Below, piece by piece: positions 16,261 through 23,652 of a stretch of 64,000 nucleotides of DNA. The notes beneath the pieces were generated by a model. That model was not told the origin of the DNA. It made no database searches and saw nothing but the letters and a program-made list of their open reading frames with translations. The number at the start of each line of letters is the position of its first letter. Positions within the stretch are counted from its first letter, which is position 1. The stretch lies in contig JBDTOT010000008.1 of the NCBI GenBank assembly GCA_039933105.1, positions 54,547-118,546 of the forward strand, in the 5' to 3' direction. A program made the position numbers and the translations under genes. The DNA is from FEN-1219 sp039933105. Lineage in GTDB: Bacteria; Pseudomonadota; Gammaproteobacteria; Steroidobacterales; Rariloculaceae.

Positions 16261-18264
16261 ATGACTACACGCATTCGACGCGCGGCGGTGACCGCTTCGC
16301 TACTGGCGGGCACCTGCCTAATGTTTCCGCCGCACGGCCGCGCGCAGACGGCGGGCAACGGCCAGTGGCCGAGCTACGGGGGCGACCTCGCGCACACGCG
16401 GTACGCGCCGTTCGATCAGATCAACGCGAGCAACTTCGGCTCCCTCGAGGTTGCGTGGCGGTTCACCACGGTGAACCTGGGGCCTACGCCTGAGTACCGG
16501 TTCCAGAGCACGCCCGTGATGGTCGATGGCGTGCTGTACACGACGGGCGGCTCGCGCCGCGCTGTCACGGCGCTGGATGCCGCCACCGGCGAGCAACTTT
16601 GGGTCTACAGCCTGAACGAGGCCGAGCGCGGGGCCAGTGCGCCGCGGCGGTTGTCGGGTCGCGGGCTCGCGTTTTGGAGCAAGGGCCGCGACAAGCGGGT
16701 GTTGTACGTGACGCCGGGCTACGAGCTCGTCGCGCTGAACGCCGAAACCGGCCGCCCGGTCGAGAGCTTCGGCAAGCGCGGTGTCGTCGATCTGTATGAG
16801 ACTCTCGATCAGGGGGGCGATTGGGACAAGCGTGAGATCGGCCTGCATTCGCCGCCGACGATCGCGAACGGAGTCGTCATCGTAGGCGCGGCGCACACGC
16901 CGTTGGCGCCCGCGAACCAGGCCAAGAATGTCGTCGGCTACATCCGTGGCTTCGACGTCGTGAGCGGCAAGTTGCTGTGGACGTTCCACACAGTGCCGCG
17001 CAAGGGCGAACCCGGCTACGAAACGTGGCTCAATGCCTCGGCCGAAAAAGGCGGCGGCAACACGGGCGTGTGGGGTGCGATCTCGGCCGACGAGCAGCTC
17101 GGGCTGACCTATTTGCCGGTCGAATCGCCGTATGGCGACATGTACGGGGGCTTGCGTCCGGGCGCGAACCTGTACGGCGAGAGCATCGTCGCCGTTGATA
17201 CTCGAACGGGCACGCGCCGCTGGCACTTCCAGACCTCGCACCATCCGCTGTGGGACTACGACATCCCGACAGCGCCGATCCTCGTGGACGCCGTGAAAGA
17301 CGGCAAAACGATCAAGGCGCTTGCGCAGGCGACGAAGCAGGGCCTGTTGTTCGTGCTGAATCGCGAGACCGGCGAGCCGATCTGGCCGATCCCCGAGACA
17401 GCGGTGCCGCAGGGCAACGTGCCGGGCGAGTGGTATTCGCCGACGCAGCCGATCCCGTCGCTGCGCTACGGCCACCAAGGCATCACGAACGACGACCTCA
17501 TCAACTACACGCCGCAATTGCGCGCCGAAGCCGAGGCTATCGTCGCGAAGCACAAGATCGGACCGATCTACACGCCGGCCGTGCCGTACAACCCGAACGG
17601 CCCCATCAGCACGTTGATGGTCATGGGCGGCAGCAATTGGCCAGGCGGCGCCTACGATCCCGACACGCACATGGTCTACGTGACGGCGAGCGTCGGCGTG
17701 AACAGCATGACGATCTGCCGTTACGCCGAAGGCTCCGTCATGCCGCATGGCATTTGCTTGGGTCCCGACGCGGGCGCGTTCGGCGGTTTGCGCGACGTGA
17801 GCGTGCAAGGGTTGCCGCTGCTGAAGCCGCCGTACGGCACCATCGCCGCGTTCGACCTCTCGAAGGGCGCATTGAGCTGGGAGGTTCCGAACGGCGAGAC
17901 GCCGACGGCCATCAAAAACAACGCGGCGTTGAAAGGCGTAGACATCGGCCGCACGGGCCGCGCGGGGCAGCCGCCGGGCGCGCTCGCGACGAAGTCACTG
18001 TTGATCGTGGCCGAGCCCGGCTACGGGCCGACGCCCGACGGCAAACCGGGGTCCATGCTGCGTGCGTACGACAAGAGCAGCGGGCGCGAGCTCGCAGCGT
18101 TGCAGCTGCCGGCGCCGCAAAGCGGCTCGCCGATGACGTATATGCAAAACGGCCGGCAGTTCCTCGTGATTGCCGTGAGTGGCAACAACTATCCCGGCGA
18201 GTTCATCGCGTACAGCCTGCCGCAACCGAAGCCGCAGCAACGGCGGCCGGCCGCCGCGGAGTAG
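16261..18264 (+). CDS. Secreted PQQ-dependent dehydrogenase, glucose/polyol-dehydrogenase-like
   Basis: The 667-residue protein has a signal peptide (cleavage near AQT, residue 30), then an eight-bladed PQQ propeller with several PQQ repeat motifs such as ALDAATGEQLW and FDVVSGKLLW. HHPLWDYDIPTAP, with Asp332 as the likely catalytic base, resembles the HxDLWDxD motif of membrane glucose dehydrogenase more than that of methanol dehydrogenase. There is no N-terminal membrane domain, no CxxCH heme site and no vicinal Cys pair, so electrons must pass to a separate acceptor. It should oxidise an alcohol or sugar in the periplasm. Six G's precede the ATG. The gene is alone between the divergent O-demethylases and a convergent membrane protein. 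Confidence 0.9.
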   Translation: MTTRIRRAAVTASLLAGTCLMFPPHGRAQTAGNGQWPSYGGDLAHTRYAPFDQINASNFGSLEVAWRFTTVNLGPTPEYRFQSTPVMVDGVLYTTGGSRRAVTALDAATGEQLWVYSLNEAERGASAPRRLSGRGLAFWSKGRDKRVLYVTPGYELVALNAETGRPVESFGKRGVVDLYETLDQGGDWDKREIGLHSPPTIANGVVIVGAAHTPLAPANQAKNVVGYIRGFDVVSGKLLWTFHTVPRKGEPGYETWLNASAEKGGGNTGVWGAISADEQLGLTYLPVESPYGDMYGGLRPGANLYGESIVAVDTRTGTRRWHFQTSHHPLWDYDIPTAPILVDAVKDGKTIKALAQATKQGLLFVLNRETGEPIWPIPETAVPQGNVPGEWYSPTQPIPSLRYGHQGITNDDLINYTPQLRAEAEAIVAKHKIGPIYTPAVPYNPNGPISTLMVMGGSNWPGGAYDPDTHMVYVTASVGVNSMTICRYAEGSVMPHGICLGPDAGAFGGLRDVSVQGLPLLKPPYGTIAAFDLSKGALSWEVPNGETPTAIKNNAALKGVDIGRTGRAGQPPGALATKSLLIVAEPGYGPTPDGKPGSMLRAYDKSSGRELAALQLPAPQSGSPMTYMQNGRQFLVIAVSGNNYPGEFIAYSLPQPKPQQRRPAAAE

Positions 18265-18297
18265 GGCGACACGCTCCACTCTGCCTCCGCGCGGGGA

Positions 18298-19695
18298 TCA
18301 GTACAGAAAGCTGTGGGCTGGCCGATGCTCGAGTCCGGTGAAGGTGACGGCCGGCGGCTCGGCCGTCCAGCCGAACGGGCCGCCCGTGTAGGGATCGCGC
18401 ACGGCGGCTAGCGGGATCATCGCGCCCGCAAGTGTTGCCGGCACCGCGAGATTGCGCAGATCGACCGTCATTAGCGCTGCACGACGAACGCCCTCGAGAT
18501 CTGCTACGCGTGCGCCGTAGTCGGCGAAGGCCGTCGTCCGCTCGGGTATCAGGAACAGCGAGGTTCCGAAGAAATTGTAGGTGACCGCGACGATTCCGGT
18601 CTCGCGTTGCCCGATCTCGGGGACTTTCGCGAAGGCGGTGGCGAAGTCCGTGTAGGGTAAGGCCAAAAGAGTGTCGAGTTTTGAAAGCGCCGCTGCGTCG
18701 CGGTTCACTGTGTCTTGGACCTTCAAGAACGGCCAGGCCAGGCTCGTTTCGATGCGCTCGCCCCACGAGCGCGAATCTTGCGCGCCGGGCCGTAACGGGA
18801 GGCCGGTTCCGTATGCCTTCGTCGACAGCAGCGCAGAGCGCGAGAAGCGCCACTCGTACGCGAACGCGCGTCGCATCGAGCGTTCGGTGCCAGAGATGGT
18901 CTTGCGCCATGTTGCCGGGACGCCGTCCGCGCGTCGCTCCGGCGGCAGATGGCGAAGAATTAGATTGCCCCAATCGAAGTGGCTGCTGACGGAGCCCGCG
19001 GCGATCACTTTGCTCCACAGCGAATCGGATTCGACGAGGGCCATGCGCCAGAATGCGACATCGGCTTCGAGTCGTGACTCGACCTGCTTCGCGTCACCGG
19101 TGGCCGCGAGTAGCCACGTATCGAGCAGAAACAGCCGATGCGCGTAGTGGGGTTCGAGGTACGACATCAAGGGCCCGCGTAAGTCTCCGGTCGTGATGTC
19201 CCGCCACGCGCGATAGCCGAGCAGCGTTCGGTACCGTTCGATGAGCGGACGTTGCTCCTCGAGTTGCGCGCGCAGATCGCCCGCCGCTTCGAGGGCCGCC
19301 ACGCAACCAGCGTCGGGCGCACCGCACGCGGCGAGAATGGTCATGAGCGGCTCGGGGATCTCCTGAAAATCGCGAGCGCTGCCGGGATAGGGGTCGGAAG
19401 CGCGATCGACCGTAGAGTTTGCGGCCAGCGCACGGATCCAGTCGGCGCGCTGTGTGCCGACGATCACGGGATCGCCGACGCGCGGCGCCGCGAATCCCAG
19501 CAAGTAGACGTAAGCGTTGGCGGAGTCGGGAATAAGCTCCGGTAGCGGGGCGGCGGCGAGATCGAGCGCTTCGGCATTCGGCGGCTGGTCGCGCCAGTTC
19601 ACCGCGAACGCGAAGGCGTACAGCAAGACAGGCACGGCGACGATTGCGGTCGTCGCCCACATCAACCAACGCAAGGTAGTCCGCAATGCACTCAT
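18298..19695 (-). CDS. Hypothetical membrane-anchored protein
   Basis: The likely start is ATG 19695 (465 residues); the frame extends upstream to 19971 but with implausible Arg/Pro/Ser-rich sequence. Residues 8-28 form one hydrophobic segment (LMWATTAIVAVPVLLYAFAF) that acts as signal anchor. The rest is predicted soluble and probably periplasmic, with NAYVYLLGFAAP near the start, paired cysteines (ACGAPDAGC) and a long Leu/Ala-rich helical region. It ends in YTGGPFGW and HRPAHSFLY. I do not recognise the family. No strong ribosome site precedes the ATG. It is convergent with the PQQ dehydrogenase. Confidence 0.75.
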   Translation of the reverse strand: MSALRTTLRWLMWATTAIVAVPVLLYAFAFAVNWRDQPPNAEALDLAAAPLPELIPDSANAYVYLLGFAAPRVGDPVIVGTQRADWIRALAANSTVDRASDPYPGSARDFQEIPEPLMTILAACGAPDAGCVAALEAAGDLRAQLEEQRPLIERYRTLLGYRAWRDITTGDLRGPLMSYLEPHYAHRLFLLDTWLLAATGDAKQVESRLEADVAFWRMALVESDSLWSKVIAAGSVSSHFDWGNLILRHLPPERRADGVPATWRKTISGTERSMRRAFAYEWRFSRSALLSTKAYGTGLPLRPGAQDSRSWGERIETSLAWPFLKVQDTVNRDAAALSKLDTLLALPYTDFATAFAKVPEIGQRETGIVAVTYNFFGTSLFLIPERTTAFADYGARVADLEGVRRAALMTVDLRNLAVPATLAGAMIPLAAVRDPYTGGPFGWTAEPPAVTFTGLEHRPAHSFLY

Positions 19696-19850
19696 GCGGA
19701 AAACGCTAGCACATCGACGCCGGCCGGCGCATGGCGGGCCGCAAACTCGCCGTTTCCGCGTATTTCGCGTGTCGCGGTACCGCCGCGAATGGAGCGATGT
19801 TGCGGCTCGTGGCCTGGTTGACAGCGCGCTTTGCGTGGGACGTATGATCG

Positions 19851-20198
19851 ATGCCAATGCAGGTGGAATCGCTCGAGGTGTTGGAGAAAGCGGACGTAGC
19901 GCCGGCCCAGGCGCGGGCCATCGTGCGCGCGATCGAGATCGAGATCGCCGGCGCGAAGGACACGCTTGCAACGAAACACGACGTTTTGGCGCTGAAGCAA
20001 GATGTTCAGGCGCTGCGCGGCGAGATGACCGCGCTTGCGGCCACGCTACGCGGCGAAATGGCCGCCATGCGCGGTGAGCTCAAGGCCGAGATTCATGCGA
20101 CGGTGGGCGCTGTCACCCGCCAGATGTCCCTCGCGATTCTTGGCCAGATGGCGGTGATGCTCGGGTTCGCGTACTTCTTCGCCACGTATATGCGTTGA
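19851..20198 (+). CDS. DUF1640/CCDC90-like coiled-coil membrane protein
   Basis: The product has 115 residues from ATG 19851, or 113 from ATG 19857. The N-terminal third (ESLEVLEKADVAPAQARAIVRAI) has the helix-turn pattern of DUF1640. Then comes a coiled coil with repeated heptads (HDVLALKQDVQALRGEM, LRGEMAAMRGELKAEI), and a C-terminal hydrophobic segment (LAILGQMAVMLGFAYFFATYMR) that anchors the protein in the membrane. Bacterial DUF1640 proteins often sit near other genes without clear linkage, and some resemble mitochondrial MCUR1. The function is unknown. It has about 155 bases of upstream sequence shared with the divergent membrane protein. Confidence 0.72.
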   Translation: MPMQVESLEVLEKADVAPAQARAIVRAIEIEIAGAKDTLATKHDVLALKQDVQALRGEMTALAATLRGEMAAMRGELKAEIHATVGAVTRQMSLAILGQMAVMLGFAYFFATYMR

Positions 20199-20315
20199 CC
20201 GCCTGTGCGAGGGCGAACATCGCCCGGCGTTCCACGCGCCGCGTGGCGACTTCGACACCCCCTGCGCCGCGGCTGCCGGCACGGTAAGATCGGAACCGCC
20301 ACGTTTTCCGTAGCC

Positions 20316-20321
20316 GGGGGG
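20316..20321 (+). promoter_or_regulatory. Poly-G ribosome-site variant
   Basis: Six G's lie seven bases before the ATG of the diheme cytochrome gene at 20329, in the ribosome-binding position, with no AGGAG nearby. Confidence 0.5.
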
Positions 20322-20328
20322 CACACCA

Positions 20329-21096
20329 ATGAGACGCACGGCACTGCTGTGTGTGACGGCCGTCGTCGCGGCGGGGCTCGGCACCCGCGCGAACGCGCAG
20401 CACGCAACCGCGTTCGACATCCAGGACGGCAAACGCGTATTCGAGACTTCGTGCGCGAACTGCCACGGGCCAGACGGCAATCTGATCGCCGGCATCGATT
20501 TCGGCAGGGGCGTGTTTCGGCGGCCGTTCACGAACGATGAGCTCGCCGACACGATCATCGGTGGCATCCCGAACAAGCCGATGCCGCCGAATCCCGGCAT
20601 GAGTAAGGAGCAGGTGCTACGCATCGTCGACTACCTGCGTTCGATGTCCGAGGGACGGGCGACGCCCGCGAACGGCGATGCCCGCCGCGGTCGCATGGTT
20701 TTCGAGGGTAAAGGCGAGTGCAGAGATTGCCACGCTGTGAATGGCACCGGCTCGAGAGTGGGCCCGGATCTCACGCGCATCGGCGCGCTGCGCCGAGCGG
20801 CCGAGATCGAGCGTTCGCTGCTTGATCCCAAAGCCGAGGTGCAGCCCGAGAATCGGTTCTACAAAGTCACGCCGAAGAATGGCAAGCCGGTCACGGGGCG
20901 ATTGCTGAACCGCGACACGTTCACGGTGCAGTTGTTCGATACCGACGAGCACTTGCGTTCGTTCCGCATCGCGGACTTGAACCAGCACGGCTTCGACGAG
21001 ACTCCGATGCCCGCTGCAAGCAAGAAACTCTCGCCGCAACAAATCGCGGACGTCGTAACGTATCTTTCTTCGCTGCGCGGTGAGGCCACACCATGA
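20329..21096 (+). CDS. Secreted diheme cytochrome c, partner of the adjacent PQQ dehydrogenase
   Basis: The 255-residue protein carries a signal peptide (cleavage after ANAQ, about residue 24) and two heme c sites, CANCH at 42-46 and CRDCH at 131-135. Candidate axial methionines lie in PMPPNPGM (Met85) and TPMPAA (Met227). The second half (NGKPVTGRLLNRDTF, LRSFRIADL) resembles the putative heme-binding domain found in large secreted cytochromes. Its stop overlaps the start of the PQQ dehydrogenase by four bases (ATGA at 21093-21096). This suggests translational coupling and an electron-transfer pair: enzyme to cytochrome to the respiratory chain. Confidence 0.9.
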   Translation: MRRTALLCVTAVVAAGLGTRANAQHATAFDIQDGKRVFETSCANCHGPDGNLIAGIDFGRGVFRRPFTNDELADTIIGGIPNKPMPPNPGMSKEQVLRIVDYLRSMSEGRATPANGDARRGRMVFEGKGECRDCHAVNGTGSRVGPDLTRIGALRRAAEIERSLLDPKAEVQPENRFYKVTPKNGKPVTGRLLNRDTFTVQLFDTDEHLRSFRIADLNQHGFDETPMPAASKKLSPQQIADVVTYLSSLRGEATP

Positions 21097-22733
21097 AAAC
21101 GCTCGTCCGCACGCTCGTTCTTGCAGTCCTGGCCGCCGGCGGGCCGCTGCAGGCACAGGTCACGTTCGACCGACTATTGAACGCCGAGCGCGAGCCGCAA
21201 AACTGGTTGAGCTACTCGGCGACGATGTCGAATCAGCGCTTCAGTCGACTCGATCAGATCGACACGAAAAACGTGCGCTCGCTCGAGCTGCAATGGGTGT
21301 GGCAAGCGCGCTCGCTCGAGAAGTTCGAGGCCACCGCGCTCGTCGTGGACGGCGTTTTGTACACGGTGCAGGCGCCGAACGACGTGGTCGCACTCGACGC
21401 TGCCACCGGCCGCATGTTCTGGACGTATCACCACGAGCCTGCGCCGGATGCGCGCCCCTGCTGCGGCCGCGTGAACCGCGGTCTCGCGATCTTGGGTGAC
21501 ACGTTGTACATGGGCACGATCGATGCGCACCTGCTCGCGATCGATGCAAAGAGCGGGCAGGTCATCTGGGACACGAAGGTCGGCGATTCATCGAAGATGT
21601 ACGCCATCACGATGGCGCCGAACATCATCAAGGACAAAGTCATTGTCGGCACGGCCGGCGGAGACATGGGCATTCGCGGCTATATCGCCGCGTACAACGC
21701 GAAAACGGGCAAGGAAGTCTGGCGGTTTTACACGATCCCGGCGCCCGGCGAGGCCGGCAGCGAAACGTGGGCTGGTGACTCCTGGAAGCAGGGCGGCGTC
21801 GCCGTGTGGAACGCCGGCGCCTACGACCCGCAGACGAACCTCGCGTTCTGGGGTACGGGCAATCCCGGTCCGGACTGGGACGGCAGGACACGCGAGGGTG
21901 ACAATCTGTACAGCGACAGCGTAGTCGCACTCGACGTCGATACCGGCGAGCTGAAGTGGCACTACCAGTTCACGCCGCACGACGAACTCGACTACGACGC
22001 AACGCAAGTGCCCGTGCTCGCCGACATCGATTGGCGCGGCAAGCCGCGTAAAGTCATGCTCTGGGCGAACCGCAACGGCGTCATGTACGTGCTCGATCGC
22101 GTGACGGGCGAATTCCTCACGGGCAAGGCGTACGTGAAAAACAACTGGTTGGCGGGCTTCGACGCCAAGGGCCGGCCGCAACGCGTGCCCGGCATGGACG
22201 TCACGAAGGAACCAAAGCTGTTCCGCCCGCACGTGCATGGCGCTATCAACTGGGCGCCGACGTCGTTCTCGCCGCGCACCGGCCTGTACTACGTGGCGCA
22301 CTGGGAGAACTCAGGAATAGTCGCGCAGGAAGGCGTGTTCCCGCAGCCCGTCGGCATCAATCGTCGCCAGACGGCGATGGGGCAGACGAACCTCGACCCG
22401 TTCTTCAACAATGACGACGAAGCCTACGGCGTGATCCGTGCGTACGATCCGAACACGCTCGATCCGAAGTGGGAGTACCGCATGGCGGACATCACCTGGG
22501 GCGGCGTGCTGTCGACCGCGGGCGATCTCGTGTTCGGCGGCGGTCGCGAAGGCTATCTGCTGGCGCTCGACGCGCGCAGCGGCGAGCTCTTGTGGCGTTC
22601 GTCGCTCGGCGGACAGATCAACAGCGCGCCGATGACTTTCGCCGTGAACGGCAGGCAGTACGTTGCGATTGCCGCGGGCAGTGCGTTGTTCGCGTTTGCC
22701 TTGTCCTCGGGCGGGCCAGGCACGGCGCGCTAG
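21093..22733 (+). CDS. Secreted PQQ-dependent alcohol dehydrogenase with Asp-X-Asp metal motif
   Basis: The 546-residue protein is of the methanol/ethanol dehydrogenase family. It has a signal peptide (to about residue 22), a vicinal cysteine pair Cys123-Cys124 that forms the ring disulfide over PQQ, and a GTGNPGPDWDG stretch with Asn257 as a metal ligand. TPHDELDYDATQ contains the catalytic base Asp300 and an extra Asp302 two residues on. That second Asp is the signature of lanthanide-using enzymes such as XoxF in this family; calcium enzymes have a small residue there. The usual metal-binding Glu appears as Asp191 in GTAGGDMGIRG. It oxidises an alcohol in the periplasm and probably feeds the upstream cytochrome c. 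Lanthanide use is inferred from the motif only. Confidence 0.92.
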   Translation: MKTLVRTLVLAVLAAGGPLQAQVTFDRLLNAEREPQNWLSYSATMSNQRFSRLDQIDTKNVRSLELQWVWQARSLEKFEATALVVDGVLYTVQAPNDVVALDAATGRMFWTYHHEPAPDARPCCGRVNRGLAILGDTLYMGTIDAHLLAIDAKSGQVIWDTKVGDSSKMYAITMAPNIIKDKVIVGTAGGDMGIRGYIAAYNAKTGKEVWRFYTIPAPGEAGSETWAGDSWKQGGVAVWNAGAYDPQTNLAFWGTGNPGPDWDGRTREGDNLYSDSVVALDVDTGELKWHYQFTPHDELDYDATQVPVLADIDWRGKPRKVMLWANRNGVMYVLDRVTGEFLTGKAYVKNNWLAGFDAKGRPQRVPGMDVTKEPKLFRPHVHGAINWAPTSFSPRTGLYYVAHWENSGIVAQEGVFPQPVGINRRQTAMGQTNLDPFFNNDDEAYGVIRAYDPNTLDPKWEYRMADITWGGVLSTAGDLVFGGGREGYLLALDARSGELLWRSSLGGQINSAPMTFAVNGRQYVAIAAGSALFAFALSSGGPGTAR

Positions 22734-22777
22734 TCATCGAGCCGCTATGATGGCGACTCTCTCAAACGAAGAAGCCC

Positions 22778-23650
22778 ATGGCGAAGCTGCTGAACGGCAT
22801 CACGGCGTTCGTTCGACGCACGTTCGTCCCGAAACCCGATCAGTGGCCCTTCATTCGGGGTGACTACGACGTTATCGACGCAGCGGCGCCGGTCGTCGTG
22901 GTTCTAAGTAACGATCGAGCCTCCGGCAACGAGTTCATCGCCAAGCCGCCCCCAGGTCTCTGTATGTTGGCGCGACTACATTCGGCCGGCGATGCCGCCA
23001 AACTGTTGCGCGCGGTGGCCGCGAATCTGTCGATCCAGACCTTGATCTGCGCCGCTGAGAATCCGGGCCAACAGCCGTTGGCAGCCGCTTTGCTGAAGCT
23101 CGGCCGCGGCGACGAAGTGCCGGGTGGGCCCCTCGGTTCTCTGATGAACACCATCGCGTCTCAGCTCGAGCGGGCGGAGCTCGATGCTCTGCGCGAGCGC
23201 GTCGACTTCGTCGACATGCTTGCGTGTAGCGACACAGCAAAAATTGGGGCGAAAGTTGCGACTGCGCGAAGCGCGGTACATCAAGCGAACGCCGGTTTCG
23301 TGACGCGTGCTACCGCCGGGGGCGCTGAACGGCTAATCGTGCCCAGGGACCTGCCGAACGACACGCTGCCAGACAAGACCGGGCGCTTTCGCATTCGCCT
23401 CGAAGAGCATTCGATCGTGGTCGATCACATCGACACCAAAGAGCGCCTGGTGCGAGTTATCGAGGGTAAGACCGCACGGGACATCTGCTTGACCCTGATC
23501 CGCAACGGCTGGGTGAGCCGGCTCGATCACGCCGCTTACCTCGGCCGGGACCTGGCTCGCGCAGAGCTTGCGCTGCGCAACGGCCAGCCCTTCACTCCCG
23601 ATAGCACCGAACCGCTTCGAGACGACGCACGCACGGCTCCGGAACGTTGA
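22778..23650 (+). CDS. MtrA-like protein with C-terminal DUF4346-like domain
   Basis: The 290-residue protein has no signal peptide. Residues 20-165 resemble MtrA, subunit A of the methanogen methyl-H4MPT:coenzyme M methyltransferase. WPFIRGDYDV is like its WPVVxGDYxVGD start. LSIQTLICAAENPGQQ aligns by eye with the MtrA segment that holds the cobamide-ligating His, which here would be Gln98. GGPLGSLMN and FRxQVE-like ELDALRERVDFVDM follow. The last 90 residues (FRIRLEEHSIVVDHIDTKERL, then NGWVSRLDHAAYLGRDLARAELAL) look like DUF4346, found with MtrA-like or thymidylate-synthase-like proteins. No methanogenesis gene is present. The SLC12-like permease starts almost at its stop, so the two are co-expressed. 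The role is unknown; loss of the His argues against corrinoid binding as in MtrA. Confidence 0.75.
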   Translation: MAKLLNGITAFVRRTFVPKPDQWPFIRGDYDVIDAAAPVVVVLSNDRASGNEFIAKPPPGLCMLARLHSAGDAAKLLRAVAANLSIQTLICAAENPGQQPLAAALLKLGRGDEVPGGPLGSLMNTIASQLERAELDALRERVDFVDMLACSDTAKIGAKVATARSAVHQANAGFVTRATAGGAERLIVPRDLPNDTLPDKTGRFRIRLEEHSIVVDHIDTKERLVRVIEGKTARDICLTLIRNGWVSRLDHAAYLGRDLARAELALRNGQPFTPDSTEPLRDDARTAPER

Positions 23651-23652
23651 GC

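Noticed and set aside
16261..18264. Lanthanide use by the first PQQ dehydrogenase because it also has Asp332-Tyr-Asp334
   Set aside because: Its motif HHPLWDYDIP is of the glucose-dehydrogenase type, where the same Asp-X-Asp occurs in calcium or magnesium enzymes, so it is not diagnostic.
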